Below are positions 36,580 to 44,994 of a stretch of DNA of 64,000 nt, one piece after another. This DNA comes from Undibacterium hunanense (GTDB taxonomy: Bacteria > Pseudomonadota > Gammaproteobacteria > Burkholderiales > Burkholderiaceae_D). The notes beneath the pieces were generated by a model that had not been told where the DNA came from, made no database searches, and worked only from the letters and a program-made list of their open reading frames with translations. The stretch spans positions 186,001-250,000 of the forward strand of contig NZ_JACOGF010000008.1 in the NCBI RefSeq assembly GCF_014284335.1. The letters run 5' to 3'. The translations under genes and the position numbers were made by a program. Positions within the stretch are counted from its first letter, which is position 1. The number at the start of each line of letters is the position of its first letter.

Positions 36580-37716
36580 TTAGTGTTGCCTGGTACCCAG
36601 TGTCAATATCGCAGTCAACAGCTGCATCAATTCAGCTTGTCGGGTCGTGCCTGTTTTACGGAAGACGGACCGCAGTTGGCTGCGCACGGTTGCCACGGAC
36701 ACGCAGGCCTGTAGCGCAGCCTTTGCAGGACTGGCGCCATGCAATATCAGCAGGGCGATACGGGCCTCGGAATTGGTCAGGCCATATATTTGTCTTAACA
36801 GCTCAGTCCCGCTTGAAAACGGCAGTTCCGGGTCATGCACCAGTACCAGCGCCATTGGTCGCGCAGGTGTCGATGACAGCGAATGCTGAACCGGCACAGG
36901 CGTGACCAGGATTTGCAGTTGCAGCTTGTCGGTCATCTTGCTGGCTTGCACCCCGCCTGCTATGCAAGGGCCATCGCTACCACAGGCGGAACGAATCAAG
37001 TTCACTAGCCGCAGTTTGTTAGTGCCGCATAGGCCAAGGCGGCCAGACGCTACATGCAAGATGGTTTGCCGGCGGAACAAGGCTTCGGCAGCCTGATTGG
37101 CAAAAACAAGCTGCCCGGCAGCATCAACAATGCACATGGGAGATCGCAATTGCGCCAGCATGGCAAAGGCCAGATCGGCTTTTTGGGTCATTCCTTCACA
37201 ATGCTGACGCAGACGCAAGGCCCGTTGCAAATGCAGTGTAATGGGTGCCATGTTTGCTGTTGCATACTGGCGATGGAAAGGCTGCCCTATTCCATGCTGT
37301 ATCACCAGAAAACTATTGTTCGGCCCATCACGCAATACAGGTGACACATTGATGGATCCCAGGCCAAATTTGCGCATGAAATCCTGATAAAAAACGCTGT
37401 GCTGCATAGCCTGAACACCAATATGCTGATGATCGATGTACCAGCCGCCAAGCGCTATCTTGTCTACCCAGCCAAGTGCGGGATCATAGGCAAAATAGTG
37501 GTCATTGAATTCGTCGCGACAGGCATCAGTCAGGCCTATGCTTTCATTGACTGTCACAGTATTGGTCTGCCGGTTCAGGGTGGTCAGGGCAACATGTTCG
37601 CTGCCTATCATCTGACACAAAAGACGCAGACCGTTATTCCAGGATGACGGAGTCAATATCCCCTCATAAAACTGGGTAATGATCTGATTCGATAAGGTGT
37701 CGTAGCACTGAGCCAC
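36580..37716 (-). CDS. LuxR-type transcriptional regulator (solo)
   Basis: A 378-residue regulator. The last ~65 residues form a LuxR/GerE helix-turn-helix (YGLTNSEARIALLILHGASP then VSVATVRSQLRSVFRKTG). The N-terminal ~300 residues are not the autoinducer-binding domain of quorum regulators; they look GAF/PAS-like, with a PAS-like part (PMCIVDAAGQLVFANQAAEALF) at about 190-215. No luxI synthase nearby. It is divergent from an outer-membrane-like gene, with two palindromes in the gap, which suggests it controls that gene. Confidence 0.8.
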   Translation of the reverse strand: MAQCYDTLSNQIITQFYEGILTPSSWNNGLRLLCQMIGSEHVALTTLNRQTNTVTVNESIGLTDACRDEFNDHYFAYDPALGWVDKIALGGWYIDHQHIGVQAMQHSVFYQDFMRKFGLGSINVSPVLRDGPNNSFLVIQHGIGQPFHRQYATANMAPITLHLQRALRLRQHCEGMTQKADLAFAMLAQLRSPMCIVDAAGQLVFANQAAEALFRRQTILHVASGRLGLCGTNKLRLVNLIRSACGSDGPCIAGGVQASKMTDKLQLQILVTPVPVQHSLSSTPARPMALVLVHDPELPFSSGTELLRQIYGLTNSEARIALLILHGASPAKAALQACVSVATVRSQLRSVFRKTGTTRQAELMQLLTAILTLGTRQH

Positions 37717-37821
37717 AGTTTCCCCTTGGTGCTACATGCCAATTTTCCGTATGAAAATTTCCACTCGGGAAATATCATCGGGAAAGCCATTTTTTCTAAA
37801 AATATAAAAAATACAGTCATC

Positions 37822-37877
37822 TCATCCATTTGGATGATGCAATTTATGTTGACAAATTTTATGCTTAATTTGTCAAC
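37822..37877. promoter_or_regulatory. candidate operators between luxR-type gene and outer-membrane gene
   Basis: Two palindromes occur in the 364-base divergent gap: TCATCCA-TT-TGGATGA (37822-37837), and GTTGACAAATT (37848-37858) paired perfectly with AATTTGTCAAC (37867-37877) around an 8-base spacer. The second includes a TTGACA hexamer. The layout suits dimeric regulator sites; the LuxR-type gene is the obvious candidate. Confidence 0.55.
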
Positions 37878-38080
37878 AAATTATGACTTCTTTCTGGCTG
37901 AGCGCAATTCCGGCGCAAATATTGACTGGAAATGTGCATGCGTTGATTTGGGGAAACCATTAAGGCTTCTGATCAATAACAGACAGATGTTGGGTGGGAA
38001 GATGCACTCTATCAGTGGCCGGCTGGCAACATGTGCTTTCAAGAAAAACTATCGTTTACAAAATAAAAAGGGAGGATATT

Positions 38081-39235
38081 GTGTCGATCAATTATGTCAA
38101 AAACCAGTTTGCCTCACGCGAAAAATATGACCCGTTTACAGTCATTAAAAAGAGCCTGATTTTTCTTGCCTTAGCCGTATCGGCACAAAACTGCCTTGCC
38201 GTGACTTGCATGGAAAAATGGCTGCCCATGTTTTTGAAAGAAAAATACTCGCCAGAAGATATTGATAAACTGTTGGCTGTTGCATGCAAGACGCCGCCTG
38301 CTTTAACGCAAAAAACTTCTCCTGCACCAACCGATAACACCACTGTAGTTCCTAGAGTTGCCGCTGACACTAAAGCTACAGTTGACACTAAAGTTACAGT
38401 TGATACCAAGGTTGCTACTGATACTAAAACTGCCGCTGATACTAAAACCGCCGCTGATACTAAAACTACGGTTGATACAAAAGTTACAGTTGATACTAAA
38501 GCTGAGACAACGCCGAACGATGCACAGACGAAGGTTGGTTTCGTTTTAGCAGATAACGATGACGTCAACTATCAGAGTGATCAAATTAAATTTCGGTATG
38601 GAAGATCGGCATATAGGGTCGATCTGACGAAAGAAATGATAACGCCGATCTTGGCTTGCCTACCAAAAGCTACAAAACTCCGGGGCATTGGTAAGTTAAA
38701 AGTAAAAATCAATAACAGTAGCGATATTCAACATGCTTTTGTTGTTACCGATATCAGTAAAGAAAAAGAAGACTCAACAATGTGCGTCGGTGCAAATAAT
38801 ACTGCCAAAGAAGGGGATGTACTCGTTTTTTTACAAGCCGAGATTGTAGCCGCTCCACCTGATCGAATCGGTTTGACGTATGGAACAATGATGGTCCCAT
38901 ACAAATATCATCTAACCGGATCGAAAAATTTGACGGGTAGCACTTCAGTAGGAGGATACTTGGGATACAGAAATGAAAACGCTTACTGGGGTCTTGGCCT
39001 ACAGTTAGTTGGTTTTATGGGTGCTGGTCAAATACCAGTAACCCAGAACATCAATGGACAGGATAAAACACAAAACTTGACAGCCTTCAGCTACGGTATA
39101 GGACTGCTAGAAACTGTAAAAGGTAAGTTTCACATGGGCTTTGTTGTGGGTGCAGACCGCGTTAACCCGGATACCGGATATAAAGACAATGGCAAACCCT
39201 GGATAGCGATTGAACTGGGTTATGCTTTTTTCTAA
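38081..39235 (+). CDS. outer-membrane-like protein with hexapeptide repeat region
   Basis: A ~384-residue exported protein. The start is GTG 38081, with GGGAGGA six bases upstream; the frame is open earlier but without a good start. A signal peptide follows an N-terminal polar stretch (IKKSLIFLALAVSAQNCLA). Next come Pro/Thr-rich sequence and eight tandem hexapeptides of the form (A/V/T)DTK(A/V/T)(T/A/E), about residues 95-142. The C-terminal half has alternating strands (YLGYRNENAYWGLGLQLVGF) and ends in Phe (ELGYAFF), as outer-membrane barrels do. The repeats could be a flexible spacer across the periplasm. DUF5675 gene follows at 28 bases. Function unknown. Confidence 0.65.
   Translation: MSINYVKNQFASREKYDPFTVIKKSLIFLALAVSAQNCLAVTCMEKWLPMFLKEKYSPEDIDKLLAVACKTPPALTQKTSPAPTDNTTVVPRVAADTKATVDTKVTVDTKVATDTKTAADTKTAADTKTTVDTKVTVDTKAETTPNDAQTKVGFVLADNDDVNYQSDQIKFRYGRSAYRVDLTKEMITPILACLPKATKLRGIGKLKVKINNSSDIQHAFVVTDISKEKEDSTMCVGANNTAKEGDVLVFLQAEIVAAPPDRIGLTYGTMMVPYKYHLTGSKNLTGSTSVGGYLGYRNENAYWGLGLQLVGFMGAGQIPVTQNINGQDKTQNLTAFSYGIGLLETVKGKFHMGFVVGADRVNPDTGYKDNGKPWIAIELGYAFF
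38363..38506 (+). repeat. 18-base minisatellite coding hexapeptides
   Basis: Eight 18-base units (gctgacactaaagctaca-like) lie in frame inside the outer-membrane-like gene, encoding (A/V/T)DTK plus two residues. Units differ by a few bases, so the array is old enough to have diverged but may still vary in length by slippage. Confidence 0.85.
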
Positions 39236-39263
39236 CTGATTTACAATCATTGAGGAGATTTAC

Positions 39264-39713
39264 ATGAAAATAGTAGTCGACCGTTTCATCTCTGACGATG
39301 AAACCACCATCAGCCATATCACCGTGGATGGACGTTTTGTCTGTTTTGGCCTGGAAGATGAATACCGCGTCACGAAACTGGTGAACGAAACCCGTATCCC
39401 TGCCGGTACTTACAAGGTGAAGTTGCGCACGGAAGGCAAGCACAATGAGCAGTACAAAGTACTGTTCCCGGATATCCATCGCGGCATGCTGCATATCCAG
39501 GACGTGCCTGGCTTTGAATATATCCTGATCCACTGTGGTAACACACAGGCCGATACGTCTGGCTGCCTGCTGGTGGGCACCAGTGCTGTCACGGACAAAC
39601 ACAATATGTCCATCGGTGCCAGCCGCCCTGCCTACAAGCGCCTGTATCCCATTGTCGTAGACGCCGCCGCCAAGGGGACACTGGAAATTCAGTTGATTGA
39701 TAATGATCACTAA
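39264..39713 (+). CDS. DUF5675 family protein
   Basis: A 149-residue soluble protein with the family layout: ISHITVDGRFVCFGLEDEYR, TRIPAGTYKVKLRTEG, MLHIQDVPGFEYILIHCGNT and DTSGCLLVG. The His-Cys and Asp-Thr-Ser-Gly-Cys residues recall the catalytic HxG/C of L,D-transpeptidase-like folds, and some family members are linked to phage or secreted effectors; the role is not established. GAGGAG precedes the ATG. It lies 28 bases after the outer-membrane-like gene, in an apparent two-gene operon ended by a strong terminator. Confidence 0.75.
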   Translation: MKIVVDRFISDDETTISHITVDGRFVCFGLEDEYRVTKLVNETRIPAGTYKVKLRTEGKHNEQYKVLFPDIHRGMLHIQDVPGFEYILIHCGNTQADTSGCLLVGTSAVTDKHNMSIGASRPAYKRLYPIVVDAAAKGTLEIQLIDNDH

Positions 39714-39764
39714 GCAAGTCTGCGGTCTTAGTACTGGTTGCAGTTAAGGTACCGTTACACCACA

Positions 39765-39795
39765 GGTCTGCATGAATCCATGCAGACCGTTTTTA
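39765..39795 (+). terminator. intrinsic terminator after the DUF5675 gene
   Basis: GGTCTGCATG (39765-39774) pairs with CATGCAGACC (39779-39788) around AATC and is followed by GTTTTTA. A textbook rho-independent terminator, 52 bases after the stop codon. Confidence 0.9.
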
Positions 39796-39969
39796 TTCAC
39801 CCGCCCTGCTATACCCACCCACCTGTAACGTTTAATTACACAATCACCAACGATGATTGAATAATTAACATGCCCTTACAATTATAATATCCCCTCGTAA
39901 TGCAAGTGCTGGGCCAGTCTTGTGTCGGTTACTGCCCTTTTTTTGAACCAAACGCGAGGTCTATACAAG

Positions 39970-40533
39970 ATGTTGTCTTTACTAAAGCTGAATTTTGTCA
40001 GGAACGTGTTGATCGGTTGCTTTTTGATTTACCTGATAGAAAAAACCATCAGCTTCCAGTACATTAAAAATATATTGGCGTTGCCGGTGCTGTTGTGGAT
40101 AGCAGGTAATGTCATTTATGGTCTGGGGCACAACCGGCGCGAGCGCAAGAAGTTTGAGAAAAGAGTGCATGCCTTTTGCAAGTTCACAGACGACAATTGC
40201 CTTGACATTGATGAAGGCAATGCCATGGCGCTTGATTACGACAGCAAAACCATTTACCTGATCAATAAAACAGGGCAAATCGCCCTGCAACCAGAACAGA
40301 TTTTGCGCTGGGAAATCGGCATGGCCCGTGACCGAATCACAACCACGCTGACCTCTGCCACGGCCTATACCCCAAGCAGCGCGAGTGTCACCATGACACC
40401 GGGTGGCGTATCGTATGTCACTTTCTGGATTAATGGCGGCGCTTACCATGTGTTTACCGTGGCCGTGTCTTCCGAAAAGATCGTCAACAGACTCAAGCAT
40501 TTTTCGCTGGTCAACAATATTGCCATCGTCTGA
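39970..40533 (+). CDS. two-helix membrane protein, unknown
   Basis: A 187-residue protein from ATG 39970; an earlier in-frame start would precede the first helix with unlikely sequence. Two hydrophobic helices (about 10-27 and 33-52) are followed by a basic segment (HNRRERKKFEKR) and a soluble domain with a beta-strand-rich middle (MALDYDSKTIYLINKTGQIA). No family recognised. The next gene follows by 23 bases on the same strand. Confidence 0.55.
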   Translation: MLSLLKLNFVRNVLIGCFLIYLIEKTISFQYIKNILALPVLLWIAGNVIYGLGHNRRERKKFEKRVHAFCKFTDDNCLDIDEGNAMALDYDSKTIYLINKTGQIALQPEQILRWEIGMARDRITTTLTSATAYTPSSASVTMTPGGVSYVTFWINGGAYHVFTVAVSSEKIVNRLKHFSLVNNIAIV

Positions 40534-40556
40534 TTTTCTTTTACCCTGATAACCCT

Positions 40557-41330
40557 ATGAAGACTTTACGCCTTGCCTTGTGCGCGACGCTGGCCAGCAT
40601 CGGCTTTGCCAGCGTGACCATGACCTGCCACGCGCAGACCTGGACGGACATGCCAGCCATGGACACCAAATCCAACGTCGTCACCCAGCGTGCAGATAGC
40701 CCCATCTATAGCCGTATGGCCACGGACAAAAAATTCCGTGAATTTGCCTACAATGCCATCAACGTCAGGGGTGAAAAACTGAATTATGAGCTGGTGCTGG
40801 AATCGCGCGCGGCCTTGTATGCCAAGCCTTCGCTGCGCAAGGTATATGAAACCCGTGCAGGTAAATACTATGTCAGCTATTGGGTGCAAGAAAGCCGCGC
40901 CTACCGCTCGATGCCTTTTCGCCGCAATGCAAACCTGGCCCTGATCGTGGTCGACACCATACCCGCAGACCAGAACAACCCGCAGTTCAAGGCCGTTGCC
41001 GACAAGTTGCCGTATGCGGTGTACCAGATCAAGTGGGATCAACCCAAAAGCAATGACCGTGGCACCATACGGGTAGATGACAGCGGTTCTGCCGTCAAAT
41101 GGAACTGCAAGACCAAGGATGGCCGCAACATGCCGACCATGCTACAAACAATGATCATCCACAAACCAAATTTCGAAAAAGAAACCGAGTATTACCACAC
41201 CGCGTATTACATCACCGATGACGGCCTGCTGAAAGACAACGGCTGGGGCAAATCCAACATCTGCACAAACCGCAGCGTGGGGCCGGATGATGAGGTGTCG
41301 AAGTGGGTGAGGTTTTGGGGTGGGGAGTGA
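40557..41330 (+). CDS. hypothetical exported protein
   Basis: A 257-residue protein with a signal peptide (about residues 1-26, ending CHA-QT). The mature domain has many Tyr and charged residues and regular strands (YYVSYWVQESRAYRSMPFRRN, cut here); a CKTKDGRNMPTM segment and a second Cys near the end could form a disulfide. No family recognised. Probably co-transcribed with the membrane protein gene upstream. Confidence 0.6.
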   Translation: MKTLRLALCATLASIGFASVTMTCHAQTWTDMPAMDTKSNVVTQRADSPIYSRMATDKKFREFAYNAINVRGEKLNYELVLESRAALYAKPSLRKVYETRAGKYYVSYWVQESRAYRSMPFRRNANLALIVVDTIPADQNNPQFKAVADKLPYAVYQIKWDQPKSNDRGTIRVDDSGSAVKWNCKTKDGRNMPTMLQTMIIHKPNFEKETEYYHTAYYITDDGLLKDNGWGKSNICTNRSVGPDDEVSKWVRFWGGE

Positions 41331-41387
41331 GGCTAGTTGAATAATTACCGTAGTTAAGAGAGCAGATTCAAAATTTTGAAGCAATAA

Positions 41388-41425
41388 TTGACAGCTAAAT
41401 GTAATATGGTGAATATTATAATATT
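41388..41425 (+). promoter_or_regulatory. AT-rich promoter with palindrome before the ATPase-methyltransferase gene
   Basis: TTGACA stands at 41388-41393, and a perfect 14-base palindrome AATATTATAATATT at 41412-41425 contains TATAAT (41417-41422). The spacing to TTGACA is long (23), so the -35 is uncertain. With this -10 the transcript would start only a few bases before ATG 41437, and no ribosome-binding site is visible, so a leaderless mRNA is possible. The palindrome could be an autoregulatory site. Confidence 0.5.
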
Positions 41426-41436
41426 TACACTTAATT

Positions 41437-43314
41437 ATGCTGATCAGTGAATTTCATATTCCCGAGATTGAGGCGAGCGAACTTGGTTTAGCTGACATTC
41501 ACATGTCTCGCCTGGGAAAGTATGTGGCAATTGCTGGGAAGAACGGCTCGGGCAAGACAAGGCTACTAAAGAAATTGGAAGAATTGATTGCATATCGTGA
41601 CCAAAATTTATTTCAATCTATTGCTTTCTCAAATTCAATTAAAGAAATAGAAAAAATTATTGAAGAAGATAAGCAAAAACCAAATGACGAAAAGTGGAAA
41701 AATGAGCTTGTTTTAGCTACACGCGCCTACGAAAGACTTCATAACACAATCACTCTCAAAAATAGCTCACCTATCAAGTCATTAAAATTTGTTCCAAAGA
41801 AGCTACTTCTTTTAGATCCACTTTACATGAGCCTTGGGGAGCTTATTGAAAAGTATTCGTCAGCACAAAGTTTAGGAATTGAAGATCTCTCAACGATATG
41901 TAGTGCATATATTCAGCAAGTTCAAAACCTTTGGTGGAATGCTACGCACCCTGAATTCGTCGAAATCGAAGGCCATCCAAGTAAACATGAATTGACTGAA
42001 TCCTATAGCCGATTAAAAAATTTAATTTTGGCTTTAATGGAAGAGGAAATTCAACGTTCGCCTGCCGGTGAAGTAATGATTTTTAATAAATCATTCCTAA
42101 ATGCAGGGCTTTCAGATGGTCAGATAATTCTCTTGCAGTTAGCCGTCGCAATACACGCAAGGAATGGCGTATTGAACGACACAGTTTTCGTTCTGGACGA
42201 ACTTGAAAACCATCTCCATCCATCTGTAGCTATCGATATCATCGAAAAAATAAGTTCAGCAGCACCAAACGCTCAGTTTTGGATTGCCACACATTCTATC
42301 CCTTTACTCGCCTATATTTACAGTAAAGATCCGTCGGCTCTATGGTTTATGGAGAATGGTCGGATTTGTCACGCTGGCAGGCATCCTGAAAGAGTTTTAA
42401 ATGGTCTTCTTGGTGATGATGAACGCATAGGTCAACTAAACACATTTACCGGTTTACCTGCAGAACTTGCTGCGACAACTTATGCAGTCGAAAGCTTAAT
42501 GCCTCCCACAGTTGCTCCCCTACAGAAAAATGATCCTCAAATCAATCAGATTGCTACATTCATAAATGCGAAGCAATCCGAAGGCTCAGTTTCGATTCTT
42601 GATTTTGGAGCGGGAAAGGGAAGACTGCTTGAGGGTTTAACCGCACAATTTACAGCAGATGAACAATCGCAAATCTCTGGCAAAATATCCTATTTTGCTT
42701 TTGATGAATTTCCAGCCGATAAAGAGACCTGCCAAGCCTTAATCAAGGAATATTATCCAGATTATGAGAAAAGGTATTTCGAGTCAGAAGCAAGGTTTTT
42801 CGAAATCAAAGACAATGCATCCATTGATATTGTTGTGATGTGCAATGTCCTTCACGAAATACCGCCGAAAGACTGGCTAGATTTGTTTTCATCTTCATCT
42901 TCAAATACAGCCCCATCAATTATCAATCGCGCACTTCGTGAAAACGGATATTTACTGCTAGTTGAAGACCAACGAATTCCTGTTGGAGAAAAAGCGCATG
43001 AACATGGATTTTTGGTGTTAGACACTGCTGAGTTGAGAACTTTGTTTAAAGTGAGCGAAGTAGATATCAATAATGAAAAATTTATTGTCAATAGTCAGAG
43101 AGATGGTCGCCTAAAAGCACACTTGATTTCAAAAGAACTGCTAGCTCGAATTGATGCGACTAGCAGAAACAATGCAATAGCCGAATTGCAGAGTTACGCA
43201 AAACGTCAAATAAAAAATATTCGTAAAGAGCCAGCAACATATGCGAATGGACAATTGCACGGATTTTGGACTCAGCAATTCACAAACGCTTTCTTGTATC
43301 TTCAAGAAAATTAA
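41437..43314 (+). CDS. fusion of ABC/OLD-type ATPase with SAM-dependent methyltransferase
   Basis: A 625-residue two-domain protein. Residues ~1-330 form an ABC/SMC-like ATPase: Walker A GKNGSGKT (34-41), an ABC-like signature LSDGQ (225-229), Walker B VFVLDELENHLHP (250-262, D254/E255) and an H-loop ATHS (284-287). This is the AAA_15/AAA_21 or OLD-related class common in phage defence (no TOPRIM domain here). Residues ~385-560 form a class I methyltransferase: motif I DFGAGKGR (389-396), the acidic strand end FDEFP (422-426), and CNVLHEIP (469-476). The last ~65 residues are unassigned. The gene is AT-rich and stands alone between higher-GC genes, as if inserted. Function, including defence, is inferred; the fusion itself is seen directly. 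Confidence 0.7.
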   Translation: MLISEFHIPEIEASELGLADIHMSRLGKYVAIAGKNGSGKTRLLKKLEELIAYRDQNLFQSIAFSNSIKEIEKIIEEDKQKPNDEKWKNELVLATRAYERLHNTITLKNSSPIKSLKFVPKKLLLLDPLYMSLGELIEKYSSAQSLGIEDLSTICSAYIQQVQNLWWNATHPEFVEIEGHPSKHELTESYSRLKNLILALMEEEIQRSPAGEVMIFNKSFLNAGLSDGQIILLQLAVAIHARNGVLNDTVFVLDELENHLHPSVAIDIIEKISSAAPNAQFWIATHSIPLLAYIYSKDPSALWFMENGRICHAGRHPERVLNGLLGDDERIGQLNTFTGLPAELAATTYAVESLMPPTVAPLQKNDPQINQIATFINAKQSEGSVSILDFGAGKGRLLEGLTAQFTADEQSQISGKISYFAFDEFPADKETCQALIKEYYPDYEKRYFESEARFFEIKDNASIDIVVMCNVLHEIPPKDWLDLFSSSSSNTAPSIINRALRENGYLLLVEDQRIPVGEKAHEHGFLVLDTAELRTLFKVSEVDINNEKFIVNSQRDGRLKAHLISKELLARIDATSRNNAIAELQSYAKRQIKNIRKEPATYANGQLHGFWTQQFTNAFLYLQEN

Positions 43315-43352
43315 CCACTCAAGACGTTCGCAATAATCTGACTATTTTGTTC

Positions 43353-43844
43353 ATGAAATTTTTCAAAATTCTTTTTTCTATAGTACTATTTTTTCTTGGT
43401 AATTCCGCTTTCGCGGACGACAAAGCAAATCAGAGCTTCAGCGCAGATCCCAACATCCAGAAAATAGCCGAAGCCTATTCTCTGGATGCGGTCGATTATG
43501 CGAAGAATCAATTTGGTGTGCGTCTTGACTGGACTGATGCCAGCATAGAAGAAGTTGAGAAGACGTTGGCTCGCATGCATTCTTCATACATGGAGACGAC
43601 ACCCAAGCCAACTGAAGCACAAGTCATGCAGTTTGCAAAGGCTTTTGGCAGCTATTTGGGTGAGGTTAGCCGCCGGAATCACGGTGCGGAATGGGGAATA
43701 GTCAACCTCTTCGGGCAAAAGTTTCCTGGTCTAAAAACTAGTTCTGGGATGCTGTTCTGGCCTTGGATGAAGGTATCTAAACGCATTACGCTTGGTAGCG
43801 AAGAAGACGTTTTTTTCTACTATCAGGCGTTCCTAAACAAATAA
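43353..43844 (+). CDS. hypothetical exported protein (DUF3806-like)
   Basis: A 163-residue protein from ATG 43353 with a signal peptide (about residues 1-20, ending AFA-DD). The mature part has a YAKNQFGVRLDWTDASIEEVE segment and FGSYLGEVSRRNHGAEWGIV. This combination recalls DUF3806-type proteins, which have unknown function. The start is 39 bases after the ATPase-methyltransferase gene, but base composition is less AT-rich, so the two may not belong together. Confidence 0.55.
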   Translation: MKFFKILFSIVLFFLGNSAFADDKANQSFSADPNIQKIAEAYSLDAVDYAKNQFGVRLDWTDASIEEVEKTLARMHSSYMETTPKPTEAQVMQFAKAFGSYLGEVSRRNHGAEWGIVNLFGQKFPGLKTSSGMLFWPWMKVSKRITLGSEEDVFFYYQAFLNK

Positions 43845-43893
43845 ACTGTGTTCTCGGAAAATTACACTTCAGGAACACCAGCACTATTTACCC

Positions 43894-44418
43894 TTACCCA
43901 ACCTGGGGATAACTAGCCCCTTCCAACATAGACGGCACCGAGCAGTTCACGCCTGGCAGATTGTTCCAGTTGGGATCGCCCCGTTTGGTTTCCAGCATAT
44001 TGGCCCAGTGTAGGGTTTCTTCGCCGCCGCCGGAGGTGGCCATTTGCATCTGGAATACCCATTGCTGGTCGAGCTTGCTCATGTGGCCAAAGCCGGTGAC
44101 GATGGATTCGCGCAGGCCGCCGCCACGGATAAAGCTGATCTGCACCTGACCATTGGCGGTGACTGTACCCACCATGCTGCGTTGCTGGGGGGATGCACGT
44201 GGACCACTGCTGCTTTCGCCAGCGTCAACAATGATGGCCGATGACACGCCCCAGAAATAGCCGTTTTTGTAGCCGGAGATATGCCAGACGGTTTGATCGA
44301 CTTTCCAGTTCAGCAGATTGTCGCTTGCTGAAAATTGCAGGGCGGGCAGATCTGGATAGGTCACGTACCAATAGGTATCGGCCAAAAAATCCCAGCTTGT
44401 GCGATTGATGTCCGACAT
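43894..44418 (-). CDS. hypothetical soluble protein
   Basis: A 174-residue protein; start chosen at ATG 44418, which has GGAGA a proper distance upstream, rather than the in-frame ATG six codons earlier. Trp/Tyr-rich N terminus (TSWDFLADTYWYVTYPDLPA) and a beta-rich body (VDQTVWHISGYKNGYFWGVS). No signal peptide. No family recognised, though the layout suggests a lipocalin-like small barrel. Confidence 0.55.
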   Translation of the reverse strand: MSDINRTSWDFLADTYWYVTYPDLPALQFSASDNLLNWKVDQTVWHISGYKNGYFWGVSSAIIVDAGESSSGPRASPQQRSMVGTVTANGQVQISFIRGGGLRESIVTGFGHMSKLDQQWVFQMQMATSGGGEETLHWANMLETKRGDPNWNNLPGVNCSVPSMLEGASYPQVG

Positions 44419-44436
44419 GTGTGTCTCCATTTCCAA

Positions 44437-44725
44437 AAAAATACCGTGCCGTTAGAAAAATGTTACGAGCCATTATAGTATTAAAATGAAAATTACATGT
44501 AAATTTGATATTTTTATCGTAAAGCTCTCATCCCACGCCCATGCCTGCATTGATGTCTGCAAATAGCGCATTTTCATAGGTAAAACTATTCCTTCTTAGA
44601 AAAGAAAGCTTGAATTAAGCTGTTTCAAAGGACGGCCATTTTCTGCTTTCGACATGCCTGTATTCGCTGACCGGCAATACAGAAGCTGCTGTCATCTACA
44701 GTGGGACGCTAAAAACAGAGGAGAC
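44437..44725. other. gene-free gap
   Basis: About 290 bases. AT-rich near 44460-44520, no gene or hairpin recognised. Confidence 0.3.
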
Positions 44726-44923
44726 ATGATGACCATCAAGTTCGAACCACAGTTTCACAAGAAGATGTCACAGTCGGGCGACCACGCGGTATGGGTTGCA
44801 CTGCCTCATCCCAGAACGATCATTCCGGTAAAGGCCCATTATTACCGCCAGTGGCAATTTGAAGAACAGTTAAAAATTCAGGGTGCGGGTGATGTGGTGC
44901 TGGCGTTTCCGGTTAGTCAGTAA
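44726..44923 (+). CDS. small basic protein, unknown
   Basis: A 65-residue protein starting at one of two adjacent ATGs (44726 or 44729), with GAGGAGA about eight bases before. Basic and soluble (MMTIKFEPQFHKKMSQSG, HPRTIIPVKAHYYRQW). No family recognised. Good ribosome-binding site argues for a real gene. Confidence 0.5.
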   Translation: MMTIKFEPQFHKKMSQSGDHAVWVALPHPRTIIPVKAHYYRQWQFEEQLKIQGAGDVVLAFPVSQ

Positions 44924-44994
44924 CAGCTATGTACTGGGACGATATGTGCGGTGCATCAAGTCGATTATCCAGCCCATGCCGGATGAGATAAGCA

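Noticed and set aside
37726-38080. Frames in the luxR / outer-membrane gene gap
   Set aside because: They overlap operators and the ribosome-binding site of the next gene, and the product lacks structure.
38363-38506. Short regular repeats considered as a CRISPR array
   Set aside because: Units are 18 bases, contiguous and in frame; there are no spacers.
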